64,000 nucleotides of DNA from Dechloromonas agitata is5. GTDB taxonomy: Bacteria > Pseudomonadota > Gammaproteobacteria > Burkholderiales > Rhodocyclaceae. The stretch is taken from positions 2,356,001 to 2,420,000 of the forward strand of contig NZ_KI912532.1 in the NCBI RefSeq assembly GCF_000519045.1. Direction: 5' to 3'. The translations under genes were made by a program, and so were the position numbers. The first letter of the stretch is position 1, and the number at the start of each line of letters is the position of its first letter. Shown piece after piece: positions 38,421-48,192 of this stretch. The notes below the pieces were generated by a model. The model had not been told where the DNA came from. It made no database searches and saw nothing but the letters and a program-made list of their open reading frames with translations.

Positions 38421-39059
38421 GTGAGCGACGTGACACTCAGTCGCCGGCAGATTGCCGAGAGTGAAATGCCGGTTTTTCGGGGTGTTTCACTGGCTGACAT
38501 CGTGCTGGTTGATAGTGCTGAAAAATCCGCCTCAGCCCTGGCGGCATTGCGGGAGACAGCAGTCATCGGGTTCGATACCGAATCGAAGCCGACCTTCCGC
38601 AAGGGCGAGGTATCGACTGGGCCGCATCTGGTGCAATTGGCTACCGATCGGTACGTCTTCCTCTTTCCGGTGACTTGCGCGGTCAATCATCCGGTGCTTA
38701 GGGAGATATTGGCGGCACGGCATGTCATCAAGGCCGGCTTCGGCCTGGGCAACGACCGGAGTGCCCTGCGGTCGCGCCTGGACATCGAGCTAAACAACGT
38801 GCTGGACCTTGGTGAACTATTGCGTGGTCCCGGGCACCGGGGAACGGTCGGCGCCAAGGTGGCGGTCGCCCATTATTTTGGCGAGAAACTGATCAAATCG
38901 AAAAGGGTGGGGACCAGTAATTGGGCCAATCCCCGGCTGGATGAGCGGCAGTTGCTCTACGCGGCCAACGATGCGCATGTCGCGCTGAAGATTTACCATG
39001 CCTGGCAGGCCGATCCGTCCCGCCACGCCCCAAACCTCACACGCCAGGAGAATTCATGA
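38421..39059 (+). CDS. 3'-5' exonuclease (RNase D-like DEDDy family)
   Basis: The 212-residue product (GTG start) has the three exonuclease motifs: IGFDTESKP (Exo I, Asp-Glu), AGFGLGNDRSAL (Exo II) and LLYAANDAHVALKI (Exo III, Tyr-x3-Asp). It lacks the HRDC domains of RNase D, so it is a stand-alone exonuclease domain acting on RNA or DNA. The stop overlaps the yceH ATG by 4 bp. Confidence 0.88.
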   Translation: MSDVTLSRRQIAESEMPVFRGVSLADIVLVDSAEKSASALAALRETAVIGFDTESKPTFRKGEVSTGPHLVQLATDRYVFLFPVTCAVNHPVLREILAARHVIKAGFGLGNDRSALRSRLDIELNNVLDLGELLRGPGHRGTVGAKVAVAHYFGEKLIKSKRVGTSNWANPRLDERQLLYAANDAHVALKIYHAWQADPSRHAPNLTRQENS

Positions 39060-39706
39060 ACGAAAACTTGCCCGAACTCTCGCTGCTCGAAACCCGCATT
39101 CTGGGTACGCTGGTCGAGAAACAGCGGACGGTTCCTGACACCTATCCGCTCTCGGTCAATGCCTTGCAGGCCGGGTGCAATCAGAAAACCAGCCGCAATC
39201 CGGTGATGGAAACGACTGAATCCGAGATTCTCGTGGCGCTCGATGCCCTCAAGGAAAAGGGCTGGGTGAGGGAGGTTAGTGGCGGTCGTGTCAGCCGCTT
39301 CGAGCATCAGGTCGAGAGGGTACTCGGCGTGCCGACCCAGGCTTCGGCCCTGCTCACGGTATTGATGCTGCGTGGCCCGCAGACGGCCGGCGAGCTGCGA
39401 CTGAATTGCGAACGCCTGTACCGGTTTGCCGACATTTCGTCGGTCGAGGCGTTTCTTGAGGAACTGGCTGCCCGGGCCGACGGCGCGCTGGTCGTCGAGC
39501 TGCCGCGCCTGCCGGGCGCCCGCGAAAATCGCTGGATGCATTTGCTGAGCGGCCAGCCGCGGATCGAATCTGGCCAGGCAAGCGTACGGCCGGTTGCGGC
39601 CCATCAGGAAATGGAGGAACTGCGCGCCCGGGTTACTGCCCTGGAAGCCGAGATGGCGGAATTGCGGAACCTGGTGCGCCAGCTGGCGTTCAGTCCCGAC
39701 CGGTGA
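39056..39706 (+). CDS. yceH: YceH/UPF0502 (DUF480) protein
   Basis: The 216-residue product matches the family over its length: LSLLETRILGTLVEKQRTVP, YPLSVNALQAGCNQKTSRNP and LTVLMLRGPQTAGELRL. Structurally these are two winged-helix domains. A C-terminal coiled coil follows (HQEMEELRARVTALEAEMAE). The function is unknown. It is translationally coupled to the exonuclease gene. Confidence 0.92.
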   Translation: MNENLPELSLLETRILGTLVEKQRTVPDTYPLSVNALQAGCNQKTSRNPVMETTESEILVALDALKEKGWVREVSGGRVSRFEHQVERVLGVPTQASALLTVLMLRGPQTAGELRLNCERLYRFADISSVEAFLEELAARADGALVVELPRLPGARENRWMHLLSGQPRIESGQASVRPVAAHQEMEELRARVTALEAEMAELRNLVRQLAFSPDR

Positions 39707-39712
39707 TCCGCT

Positions 39713-40612
39713 ATGGCGGCTGCCAATTCACAAAAACACGCCCGCGTTCGGATCATCGGTGCCGCTAGCGGCCTTGGGGCGCAGGACCAGGCCTGCGAGA
39801 ACGGGCCGGTTGCCTTTCATCGCTCGCAGGCTTGGCACGAGCTTGCGCATCATCCACGGCTCGATTGGGGGAGGACGCTGTTTGCACCGGCCGGGGATTG
39901 TGGCGGCCCGACGGGGCGAATTGCCGGGCTGTGCCGGCACCTGGCCGATGAAGTCGAGCATGCGCTGCGTGGCGGTGAGCTTCCGGTCGTCATCGGCGGC
40001 GATCATTCCGTGGCCATCGGAACGTGGAGCGGCGTTGCGCGGGTGGCCGGGCAGCCGGTGGGCTTGCTGTGGATTGATGCCCACCTCGACAGCCATACCC
40101 CCGAAACCAGCTATTCCGGCGCCATTCACGGCATGCCGCTGGCCTGCCTGCTCGGGCGTGGCGACAAGCGCCTGCTAAATATCGGTCTCGCCGGCGTGCA
40201 GGTCAGTGCCGGGCACACGGCAGTGCTCGGGGCACGCAGCTATGAACCCGAGGAAATTGATTTTCTGCAGGCCAGCGGGGTTCGCATCATCGACAGGGTC
40301 GAATTGGAAGAGCGTGGTTTTGCCGATTGCCTGGATGAAGCCCTAGCGATTGTGACGGCTGCACCGGCCGGCTTTGGCGTGACGCTGGACCTGGATGCCA
40401 TCGATCCGCTGCTGGCGCCAGGCGTGGGGAGCCCGGAGCCTGAAGGGCTGAGCGCGCGCGATGTCTTGGAAGCAGTCTCTGGCATTGCCGGCTTGCCCGG
40501 ATTCAGGACGTTGGAAATCGTCGAATACAACCCGGATCGGGATCGGCTTGGCATCACGGCGAGCCTGATCAGCGACCTGGTCGGCCGGATCCTGCCATCG
40601 GACAACAATTGA
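39713..40612 (+). CDS. rocF: Arginase (ureohydrolase family)
   Basis: The 299-residue product has the binuclear Mn motifs: VVIGGDHSVAIGTW, LLWIDAHLDSHTPET and GVTLDLDAIDPLLAPG. It converts arginine to ornithine and urea, or a related guanidino compound; the second motif reads DAHLDSHT rather than DAHxDxN. Length and order fit arginase. It starts 6 bp after yceH. Confidence 0.88.
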   Translation: MAAANSQKHARVRIIGAASGLGAQDQACENGPVAFHRSQAWHELAHHPRLDWGRTLFAPAGDCGGPTGRIAGLCRHLADEVEHALRGGELPVVIGGDHSVAIGTWSGVARVAGQPVGLLWIDAHLDSHTPETSYSGAIHGMPLACLLGRGDKRLLNIGLAGVQVSAGHTAVLGARSYEPEEIDFLQASGVRIIDRVELEERGFADCLDEALAIVTAAPAGFGVTLDLDAIDPLLAPGVGSPEPEGLSARDVLEAVSGIAGLPGFRTLEIVEYNPDRDRLGITASLISDLVGRILPSDNN

Positions 40613-40685
40613 AACAGCTGGCGGGTTTCGTCATCGCGCCACTTTCAAACGATAATTCGATATTGGGCATAACAGGGGGCAGCGT

Positions 40686-41738
40686 ATGAGCATTCTTGTG
40701 ACCGGCGCGGCAGGCTTCATCGGCAGCAATTTCGTGCTGGACTGGCTGGCCCTGTCTGATGAAAAAGTCATCAACCTCGATGCGCTGACCTACGCCGGCA
40801 ACCTGGAGAACCTCGCCAGCCTTGAGGGCGATGCGCGCCACGTCTTCGTCCATGGTGATATTGGCGACTTCGAGCTGGTCAGCACGCTGCTGGCCGAACA
40901 CCAGCCGCGCGCCGTGCTCAATTTCGCCGCCGAATCGCACGTCGACCGCAGCATCCACGGCCCGGAAGATTTCATCCAGACCAACATCGTCGGCAGCTTC
41001 CGCCTGCTCGAAGCGGTGCGTTCCTACTGGGGGGGGCTGGCGGAACCGGCCAAGAGCCAGTTCCGCTTCCTGCACGTGTCCACCGACGAAGTGTATGGCT
41101 CGCTCGGCCAGGGCGACCGCGCCTTTACCGAAACCAACCGCTACGCACCGAACAGCCCGTACTCGGCGAGCAAGGCGGCAAGCGATCACCTGGTCCGCGC
41201 CTATCACCACACCTACGGCCTGCCGGTCCTGACTACCAACTCTTCCAACAACTACGGTCCCTACCACTTTCCGGAAAAGCTCATCCCGCTGGTCATCCAC
41301 AACGCCCTGGCGGACAAGCCGCTGCCCATCTACGGCGACGGCCGGCAAATCCGCGACTGGCTCTACGTCAAGGATCACTGCAGCGCCATCCGTCGCGTTC
41401 TCGAAGCCGGCAAGGTCGGCGAGACCTACAACGTTGGCGGCTGGAACGAAAAGCCGAATCTTGACGTCGTGTATACCCTCTGTGCGATTCTCGACGAACT
41501 GCAGCCGCGGGCCGATGGCCGGCCCTACCAGGAACAGATCACCTACGTCCATGATCGGCCTGGCCATGATCGCCGCTACGCCATCGACGCCAGCAAAATC
41601 GAACGCGAACTCGGCTGGAAGCCGGCCGAAACCTTCGAAACTGGTATCCGCAAGACAGTTCGGTGGTACCTCGACAACCTTGCCTGGGTCCGGAACGTGA
41701 CGAGTGGTGCCTACCGGCAGAGGCTGGGTCAGAAATAG
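40686..41738 (+). CDS. rfbB: dTDP-glucose 4,6-dehydratase
   Basis: The 350-residue extended SDR enzyme has the NAD site [14 protein letters not shown], the active-site region [10 protein letters not shown] and the YxxxK pair in [10 protein letters not shown]. It makes dTDP-4-keto-6-deoxyglucose for surface sugars. First gene of the rfbB-rfbA-rfbC set; the spacing to rfbA is 11 bp. Confidence 0.97.
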   Translation: MSILVTGAAGFIGSNFVLDWLALSDEKVINLDALTYAGNLENLASLEGDARHVFVHGDIGDFELVSTLLAEHQPRAVLNFAAESHVDRSIHGPEDFIQTNIVGSFRLLEAVRSYWGGLAEPAKSQFRFLHVSTDEVYGSLGQGDRAFTETNRYAPNSPYSASKAASDHLVRAYHHTYGLPVLTTNSSNNYGPYHFPEKLIPLVIHNALADKPLPIYGDGRQIRDWLYVKDHCSAIRRVLEAGKVGETYNVGGWNEKPNLDVVYTLCAILDELQPRADGRPYQEQITYVHDRPGHDRRYAIDASKIERELGWKPAETFETGIRKTVRWYLDNLAWVRNVTSGAYRQRLGQK

Positions 41739-41749
41739 GCAATGCAAGC

Positions 41750-42634
41750 ATGACACAACGCAAGGGCCTTATTCTTGCCGGCGGTTCCGGCTCTCGACTT
41801 TACCCAGCGACGCTGGTCGTATCAAAGCAACTGCTGCCGATCCACGACAAGCCGATGATCTACTATCCCTTAAGCTCTCTGATGCTGGCCGGCATCCAGG
41901 ATATCCTGATCATCTCGACGCCGCAGGACATACCGCGCTTCCAGCAACTGCTCGGCGATGGCAGCCAGTGGGCCCTGAACCTGCAATACGCCATCCAGCC
42001 GAGTCCGGACGGGTTGGCCCAGGCTTTCATCATCGGTCGTGATTTCGTCGGCAGTGGCGACAGCGCCCTGGTTCTTGGCGATAATATTTTTTACGGCCAT
42101 GAGTTCGCTCACGATCTGGAGCAAGCCTGCCGGCAGCAAGCCGGTGCCACCGTCTTCGCCTACCACGTGCACGACCCGGAGCGCTACGGCGTAGTCGAGT
42201 TCGATGCGGCCGGGCAGGCGATCAGCCTGGAAGAAAAACCCAAGCAACCAAAATCCAACTACGCAGTGACAGGTCTGTATTTCTACGACAACCAGGTGCT
42301 CGACATCGCCCGCGATCTCAAGCCCTCGCCGCGGGGCGAACTGGAAATCACTGACGTGAACCGCATCTATCTCGAGCGCAAGCAACTCAGCGTCCAGGTC
42401 ATGGGCCGCGGCCACGCCTGGCTCGATACCGGCACGCACGAAAGCCTGCTCGATGCCAGCCAGTTCATCGCTACCATCGAAAAGCGCCAGGGCCTCAAGG
42501 TGGCTTGTCCGGAAGAAATCGCTTATCGCAAGGGCTGGCTCGATGCCGGGCAACTGGAAAAACTCGCCCAGCCCATGCTCAAGAATCCCTATGGCCAGTA
42601 TCTGATGAGCCTGCTCAAGGAAAAGGTCTTCTGA
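41750..42634 (+). CDS. rfbA: Glucose-1-phosphate thymidylyltransferase
   Basis: The 294-residue product begins [20 protein letters not shown], the nucleotidyltransferase signature, and has [10 protein letters not shown] and [11 protein letters not shown]. It makes dTDP-glucose. The ATG at 41750 follows the rfbB stop; its own stop overlaps the rfbC ATG. Confidence 0.97.
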   Translation: MTQRKGLILAGGSGSRLYPATLVVSKQLLPIHDKPMIYYPLSSLMLAGIQDILIISTPQDIPRFQQLLGDGSQWALNLQYAIQPSPDGLAQAFIIGRDFVGSGDSALVLGDNIFYGHEFAHDLEQACRQQAGATVFAYHVHDPERYGVVEFDAAGQAISLEEKPKQPKSNYAVTGLYFYDNQVLDIARDLKPSPRGELEITDVNRIYLERKQLSVQVMGRGHAWLDTGTHESLLDASQFIATIEKRQGLKVACPEEIAYRKGWLDAGQLEKLAQPMLKNPYGQYLMSLLKEKVF

Positions 42635-43170
42635 TGAAGGCTACACCGACCCGGATTCCCGACGTGCTGGTCATTGAACCGAAAGTGTTCGGTGACGACC
42701 GGGGGTTCTTCTTCGAGAGTTTCAACCGGCGCGCCTTCCATGAAGCGACCGGGCTGAACGTTGATTTCGTGCAGGACAACCACTCCAAGTCCGCCCACAA
42801 CGTCTTGCGCGGCCTGCATTATCAGGTCGAGCAGCCGCAAGGCAAGCTGGTTCGCGTCACGCAGGGCGAGGTGTTTGACGTGGCGGTCGATATCCGCAAA
42901 GGCTCGGCAACCTATGGTCAGTGGGTGGGCGAAATCCTGTCGGCGGAGAACAAGAAACAACTGTGGATTCCCGCCGGGCTGGCGCATGGTTTCGTCGTGC
43001 TCTCGGAAACGGCGGAGTTTCTCTACAAGACCACCGAATACTACGCGCCGCAGGATGAGCGCTGTATCGCCTGGAACGATCCCGATCTCGCCATCGCCTG
43101 GCCGATCGAGGGGCAACCCTTGTTGTCGGCCAAGGATGCCACGGGTGCCGCCTTCCGGGAGGCCGAGTGA
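42634..43170 (+). CDS. rfbC: dTDP-4-dehydrorhamnose 3,5-epimerase
   Basis: The 178-residue cupin protein shows FFFESFNRRAFHEATGL, FVQDNHSKSAHNVLRGLHYQ with the catalytic His, and WIPAGLAHGFVVLS. It epimerises dTDP-4-keto-6-deoxyglucose. The reductase rfbD normally found with these genes is not in the cluster; a DnaJ-like gene follows instead. Confidence 0.97.
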   Translation: MKATPTRIPDVLVIEPKVFGDDRGFFFESFNRRAFHEATGLNVDFVQDNHSKSAHNVLRGLHYQVEQPQGKLVRVTQGEVFDVAVDIRKGSATYGQWVGEILSAENKKQLWIPAGLAHGFVVLSETAEFLYKTTEYYAPQDERCIAWNDPDLAIAWPIEGQPLLSAKDATGAAFREAE

Positions 43171-43221
43171 AGGCGATGCCCAAGGTGCCGATCCGAGGTG
43201 TCGGGCGCGAATTCAGCTGCA

Positions 43222-44235
43222 ATGAACATTGATCCTTTCCTGATTCTCGGGGTCGCCCACGATTCGACGCCGGCGGACTGGAAGCGTGCCTACCGCCGGC
43301 TGGCCATGCGCTGGCATCCGGATCGCAGCCACGATCCGCAGGCCACCGAGCGTTTCAAGGAAATCAACGCGGCCTACGAGCAGTTGCTGGCAGCCGATCA
43401 GCCGGATGTCGTCGATGAGGATTCCCGTGCCGATGAGACCCCGCCGGATGAGCCGGAACAGCCTGTCGCCAAGGCAGCGGATATTCGGCTGAACATCGAG
43501 GTCAGCCTGGAAGAGGCGGCTACCGGCTGCCGCAAGCCGATTCATTACTTCCGCGGCAAGCCTTGTGTCACCTGCGATGGCAGCGGGGAGGCCGGCATGT
43601 CGCGGACCCGCTTCTGCGATGCCTGTCACGGCAGCGGCCGCGTTCATGACGCCAAGCGGGCCTTGGTCCGCTGTACTGCCTGTGGCGGCCGGGGTTTGTT
43701 TACGGAACGCATCTGCCCCGATTGCGGCGGCAGCGGTCGCGATGCCGACGATGTCAGCCTGGAAATCAGCATTCCGCCGGGCATGCTGCCGGGCGACGAA
43801 TTGCGCCTGGCCGGGCAGGGCGAACCGGGCGACGACGAATTGCCGGCTGGCGATCTGTACCTGACCCTGGTGATCGCAGCCCATCCGCTCTACCGTCTGA
43901 ACGGTCGCGACCTGCACTTCGCGATGCCGGTCAGTGCGCTGGCGATGATGGCCGGCGCCGACATCGACTTGCCATCCCTGAGCGGCATTTTCAAATATTC
44001 ACTGGAAGCAGGTGTCGCCGAGCCTCGCCAGTTGCATTTGCCGGGCAAGGGTTACCCCGGACGCGGCAAGCATCGGGCTGGCGACATGTGGGTCGACTTG
44101 CTGCCGGTCTTTCCCGCCAAACTGAGTGCCAGGCAACGCAAGCTGCTGTTGCAGGCCCATGCCGCGCTGCTGGACGATGCGTTGGATGCCCTGCCGGAAA
44201 TCGCCGACTGGCGAGCCGCCTATTTGGCGGACTGA
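43222..44235 (+). CDS. DnaJ-family co-chaperone paralogue with acidic linker
   Basis: The 337-residue product has a J domain (about residues 4-65, with HPD in RWHPDRSHDP), an acidic linker (EDSRADETPPDEPEQP) where DnaJ has its Gly/Phe region, four CxxCxGxG-type zinc repeats (CVTCDGSG, CDACHGSG, CTACGGRG, CPDCGGSG) and the two C-terminal substrate-binding domains (LEISIPPGMLPGDELRLAGQ). It should stimulate an Hsp70, but the linker suggests specialised clients. No dnaK is adjacent. A GTG at 43198 is an alternative start. Confidence 0.85.
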   Translation: MNIDPFLILGVAHDSTPADWKRAYRRLAMRWHPDRSHDPQATERFKEINAAYEQLLAADQPDVVDEDSRADETPPDEPEQPVAKAADIRLNIEVSLEEAATGCRKPIHYFRGKPCVTCDGSGEAGMSRTRFCDACHGSGRVHDAKRALVRCTACGGRGLFTERICPDCGGSGRDADDVSLEISIPPGMLPGDELRLAGQGEPGDDELPAGDLYLTLVIAAHPLYRLNGRDLHFAMPVSALAMMAGADIDLPSLSGIFKYSLEAGVAEPRQLHLPGKGYPGRGKHRAGDMWVDLLPVFPAKLSARQRKLLLQAHAALLDDALDALPEIADWRAAYLAD

Positions 44236-44241
44236 GGCGCT

Positions 44242-44781
44242 TCAGGGCTTCGGCGCGGGATCGAAGCCGAAACGTTGGGGCAGGTCGCCGGCGAGGATGT
44301 GTTGCAGGCGATGGGCGTTCCAGAAAATGGCGCTGGCGCCGCCGTTCAGCAGATCGACAAAGGCTTCCTCGCTGGCGGGCTGGCCATCTGCACCCTGGCA
44401 ATCAGCAAGGAACCCCGCCAGTTCGCGGTCATCAAGCAGGCCGATGCCGAGGGCGGTTGCCAGCAGGACGTTGCCTTCGGCGTCGAGGAAAATGCTGTGC
44501 ACCGCACCGGCCGGCTGACCGGTGTGGCTGATGAAACGCAGACCCTCGTGCCGAAAGACCCAGGGTGTGGCGGCTAGCGCAACGAAAACCCGTTGCGGGC
44601 CGTTCTGCACGAACCAGCGGCCCGCCTCGTCCGAACCGTACTGCCGGTTCATGAATGCGATCAGGCCGTGGTGCGTGACACGTTCCCCCTGTAAGCGCCA
44701 GTCGCCCCGCCGGTCAAGCGACAACCAGTCGTAACAGGCGGGGACGTTGGGCCACTTGGCGATGGCAGAGAGATCGACCAT
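44242..44781 (-). CDS. Conserved betaproteobacterial protein of unknown function
   Basis: The 179-residue soluble protein begins [20 protein letters not shown] and contains RYFVQNGPQRVFVAL-like sequence (WFVQNGPQRVFVALAATPWV). I recognise the opening (WPNVPxCYxWLxLDxRGxW) from many betaproteobacterial genomes as a DUF family but cannot give its number with certainty. No catalytic motif is evident. Its ATG overlaps the gcvP stop by 1 base, so it is probably the last gene of the gcv transcript. Confidence 0.7.
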   Translation of the reverse strand: MVDLSAIAKWPNVPACYDWLSLDRRGDWRLQGERVTHHGLIAFMNRQYGSDEAGRWFVQNGPQRVFVALAATPWVFRHEGLRFISHTGQPAGAVHSIFLDAEGNVLLATALGIGLLDDRELAGFLADCQGADGQPASEEAFVDLLNGGASAIFWNAHRLQHILAGDLPQRFGFDPAPKP

Positions 44782-47651
44782 CAGTCGGCGTAGGCTTCCA
44801 TCGGCGGGCAGGCGCAGTTCAGGTTGCGGTCGCCATAGACATCGTCGATGCGATTGACGCTCGGCCAGAACTTGTTGGCAGCCACCCAGGGCAGCGGGAA
44901 GACGGCTTCCTCGCGGCTGTAGGGGCGGCTCCACTCGCCGGAGATAACGTCCGCCTGCGAATGCGGGGCATTCTTCAGCGGATTGTTGTCGGCGGGCAGT
45001 TCGCCTCGTTCGATGCGGTGGATTTCGTTGCGGATGGCGATCATCGCCGCGATGAAGCGATCCAGCTCGGCTTTCGATTCCGACTCGGTCGGCTCGACCA
45101 TGATCGTGCCGGCGACCGGGAAGGAGACCGTCGGCGCGTGGAAGCCGTAGTCCATCAGGCGCTTGGCGATGTCGATTTCGGCGATGCCGGTGGCGGCCTT
45201 GATCGGGCGGATGTCGAGGATGCACTCATGGGCGACGCGGCCGTTCTTGCCGACGTAAAGCACCGGGTAATGGTCCTTGAGCTTGCTGGCAACATAGTTG
45301 GCGTTAAGGATGGCGACTTGCGTGGCCTTCTTGACACCTTCGCCACCCAACATGGCAAGGTACATCCAGGATATCGGCAGGATCGAGGCCGAGCCAAACG
45401 GGGCAGCCGACACCGCACCCTGGCCACCGTGCGGGCCGTCGATCGGGGCGACGACATGGTTGGCCATGAAGGGGGCAAGATGCGCCTTGAGACCGATCGG
45501 GCCCATGCCCGGTCCGCCGCCGCCGTGCGGGATGGCGAAGGTCTTGTGCAGGTTCATGTGGCTGACATCGGCGCCGATGAAACCGGGCGAAGTCAGGCCA
45601 ACCTGGGCGTTGAGGTTGGCGCCGTCCATATACACCTGGCCGCCGTTGGCATGCACGATGGCGCAGATGTCGCGCACCGCTTCCTCGAAGACGCCGTGTG
45701 TCGAGGGGTAGGTGATCATCAGGCAGGCCAGATCGTCCTTGTGCGCTTCGGCCTTGGCCTTGAGGTCGCTGACGTCCACGTTGCCGTTTTCATCGCAATC
45801 GACCACGACGACCTTCATGTTGGCCATCTGGGCGGTGGCCGGGTTGGTGCCGTGGGCGGATTTCGGGATCAGGCAGATATCGCGATGGCCTTCGCCGCGG
45901 CTGGCGTGGTAGCGGGCAATCGCCACCAAGCCGGCGTATTCACCCTGGGCGCCGGAGTTCGGCTGCATGCAGATGGCGTCGAAGCCGGTGACGGTCTTCA
46001 GCCACTCGGTCAGGCTACCGATCATCTCGTGGTAGCCCTGCACCTGATCGCGCGGGGCGAAGGGGTGGATGCCGCCGAATTCCGGCCAGGTGACCGGGAT
46101 CATCTCACTGGTCGCGTTCAGCTTCATGGTGCAGGAACCAAGCGAGATCATCGAGTGGTCAAGCGCCAGATCCTTGTTCTGCAGCGACTTCAGGTAGCGC
46201 AGCATCTCGTGCTCGGTGTGGTGCGTATTGAACACCGGGTGGGTCAGTACCTCGTCCGTCCGCAGCAGGGCGTTCGGCAGGCCGATGACCTGGGCGTCGA
46301 TGGCAGCGATATCGAGCGTCGTCTGGGCGATGACCTTGAACAGCGCGGCAATGTCGTCGCGGGTGGTGGTTTCGTCGAGCGAGATGCCAAGCACGCCAGC
46401 GGCGACGCGGCGCAGGTTGTAGCCGGCCGCCAGGGCATCGCGATAGACCGTTTCGGCGCGGGCGCCCAGGTCGAGGTGCAGGGTGTCGAAGAACTGCTCG
46501 GCCGCCAGGCCGACCCCGGCCAGTTTCAGGCCGGCGGCCAAGATGGCGGTCAGGCGCTGGATGCGGGCGGCGATGGTCTTCAGACCCTGCTGGCCGTGAT
46601 AGACGGCGTACATGCCGGCCATGTTGGCGAGCAGCACCTGCGACGTACAGATGTTGGAATTGGCCTTTTCGCGGCGGATGTGCTGTTCGCGCGTCTGCAG
46701 CGTCATGCGGTAGGCGGTCTTGCCGCGGGCATCCTTGGAAACGCCGATGATGCGGCCAGCCATGGAGCGCACATTGGCTTCGCGGGTGGCGAAGAAGGCG
46801 GCGTGCGGGCCGCCGAAGCCCATCGGGATGCCGAAGCGCTGGCTGGAGCCGAGGGCGATGTCGGCGCCCATGGCGCCGGGTGACTTGAGCAGCACCAGGG
46901 CCATCAGGTCGCTGGCGACGGCAACGCAGGCACCCTTGGCCTTGAGGCCGGCGATGAGGTCGGTCAGGTCGCGCACTTCACCGTTGTCACCGGGGTATTG
47001 CAGCAGGGCGCCGAAGAATTCTTCATCCTTCACGCTGTCGATGCCGGCAATGACCAGTTCGAAACCGAAATAGGCGGCACGGGTCTTCACTACGTCGATC
47101 GTTTGCGGGAAGCAGTTGGCATCGACCAGGAAACGGTTGGATTTGGACTTGGATACGCGGCGCGCCATGGTCATGGCTTCGGCGGCGGCGGTGGCTTCGT
47201 CGAGCAGCGAAGCGTTGGCGATTTCCAGGCCGGTCAGGTCGACGACCATCTGCTGGAAATTCATCAGCGCTTCCAGGCGGCCCTGGGCGATTTCGGCCTG
47301 GTAAGGCGTGTAGGCGGTGTACCAGCCCGGGTTTTCCATGACGTTGCGCAGGATGACCTTGGGCGTCAGGGTGTCGTAGTAGCCCATGCCGATGCAGGAC
47401 TTGGCGACGACGTTCTTGCCGGCGATGGCCTTCAGGTCGGCCAGGGCTTCGTGTTCGCGGCGCGGCGCAGGCAGCGGCAGGTCGGCCGGCAGGCGGATGG
47501 CGGCAGGAACGGTTTGATCGATCAGCTGGTCGAGGCTGGCAGCACCGATGTCGGCCAGCATCTGGCTCATCTCGGTGGCGCAGGGGCCGATGTGGCGGCC
47601 GATGAACTCGTCGTGCTGTTCAAGGGCGGAAAGAGGGGTATGCAGGGGCAT
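44781..47651 (-). CDS. gcvP: Glycine dehydrogenase (decarboxylating), P-protein
   Basis: The 956-residue single-chain P-protein has both halves; the pyridoxal-phosphate lysine is in [20 protein letters not shown] (C-terminal half, about residue 700). It decarboxylates glycine and loads the aminomethyl group on GcvH. AAGGATT before the ATG at 47651 is the SD; an in-frame ATG at 47690 would lie inside the REP-like element. Third in gcvT-gcvH-gcvP. Confidence 0.96.
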   Translation of the reverse strand: MPLHTPLSALEQHDEFIGRHIGPCATEMSQMLADIGAASLDQLIDQTVPAAIRLPADLPLPAPRREHEALADLKAIAGKNVVAKSCIGMGYYDTLTPKVILRNVMENPGWYTAYTPYQAEIAQGRLEALMNFQQMVVDLTGLEIANASLLDEATAAAEAMTMARRVSKSKSNRFLVDANCFPQTIDVVKTRAAYFGFELVIAGIDSVKDEEFFGALLQYPGDNGEVRDLTDLIAGLKAKGACVAVASDLMALVLLKSPGAMGADIALGSSQRFGIPMGFGGPHAAFFATREANVRSMAGRIIGVSKDARGKTAYRMTLQTREQHIRREKANSNICTSQVLLANMAGMYAVYHGQQGLKTIAARIQRLTAILAAGLKLAGVGLAAEQFFDTLHLDLGARAETVYRDALAAGYNLRRVAAGVLGISLDETTTRDDIAALFKVIAQTTLDIAAIDAQVIGLPNALLRTDEVLTHPVFNTHHTEHEMLRYLKSLQNKDLALDHSMISLGSCTMKLNATSEMIPVTWPEFGGIHPFAPRDQVQGYHEMIGSLTEWLKTVTGFDAICMQPNSGAQGEYAGLVAIARYHASRGEGHRDICLIPKSAHGTNPATAQMANMKVVVVDCDENGNVDVSDLKAKAEAHKDDLACLMITYPSTHGVFEEAVRDICAIVHANGGQVYMDGANLNAQVGLTSPGFIGADVSHMNLHKTFAIPHGGGGPGMGPIGLKAHLAPFMANHVVAPIDGPHGGQGAVSAAPFGSASILPISWMYLAMLGGEGVKKATQVAILNANYVASKLKDHYPVLYVGKNGRVAHECILDIRPIKAATGIAEIDIAKRLMDYGFHAPTVSFPVAGTIMVEPTESESKAELDRFIAAMIAIRNEIHRIERGELPADNNPLKNAPHSQADVISGEWSRPYSREEAVFPLPWVAANKFWPSVNRIDDVYGDRNLNCACPPMEAYAD

Positions 47652-47681
47652 GGGAATCCTTGCGGTCGAATGGAAGCTGCG

Positions 47682-47773
47682 CGTCGTCATCCCCGCCCCC
47701 CATAAGGACTTCCTCCTGTTGCAGGTGGGGATCCAGGCGCAGCTGCTGGGTTCCCGCCGAAGCGGGAACGACG
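47682..47773. repeat. REP-like palindromic element between gcvH and gcvP
   Basis: About 92 bp bounded by inverted ends: CGTCGTCATCCCCGCC at the left and, on the other strand, CGTCGTTCCCGCTTCGGCGG at the right. The right end is itself a hairpin (GTTCCCGC/GCGGGAAC). Internal parts (GTGGGGATCCAGG) resemble the GGGATCCAG/TTCCCGC style of repeated extragenic palindromes in beta- and gammaproteobacteria. Only one copy is in this window. Confidence 0.6.
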
Positions 47774-47781
47774 ATATGAGG

Positions 47782-48168
47782 TTAAGCGGCGTCGGCGACG
47801 GCCTGGTAGGCAGCAGCGTCGAGCAGGGCGTCGACGTCGGCCATGTTGTCCGGCGTCATCTTGAACAGCCAGGCGGCGTAGGCGTCGGCATTGACCGATT
47901 CCGGCGCGTCGGCAGCGGCCTGGTTCACTTCGGTGACGGTGCCGCCGATCGGGGCGTAGACGTCGGCCGCGGCCTTGACCGATTCAACGACGGCGATTTC
48001 CTTGTCCTTGGCGTAATGGGCGCCGACTTCCGGCAGTTCGACAAACACCAGGTCACCCAGGGCTTCCTGTGCGTGGTCGGTGATGCCGACAGTGACGGAG
48101 CCATCGGCGTTCTTCAGAACCCACTCGTGGGAGGCGGCGTACTTGAGGTTGGACGGGACGTTCGACAT
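47782..48168 (-). CDS. gcvH: Glycine cleavage system H-protein
   Basis: The 128-residue lipoyl carrier has the lipoylation lysine in [17 protein letters not shown] and the N-terminus [20 protein letters not shown]. It shuttles the aminomethyl group from GcvP to GcvT. A strong SD (AGGAGAAAAC) precedes the ATG. It lies 24 bp after gcvT. Confidence 0.97.
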   Translation of the reverse strand: MSNVPSNLKYAASHEWVLKNADGSVTVGITDHAQEALGDLVFVELPEVGAHYAKDKEIAVVESVKAAADVYAPIGGTVTEVNQAAADAPESVNADAYAAWLFKMTPDNMADVDALLDAAAYQAVADAA

Positions 48169-48192
48169 GGTTTTCTCCTGAATGGGTGGAAT

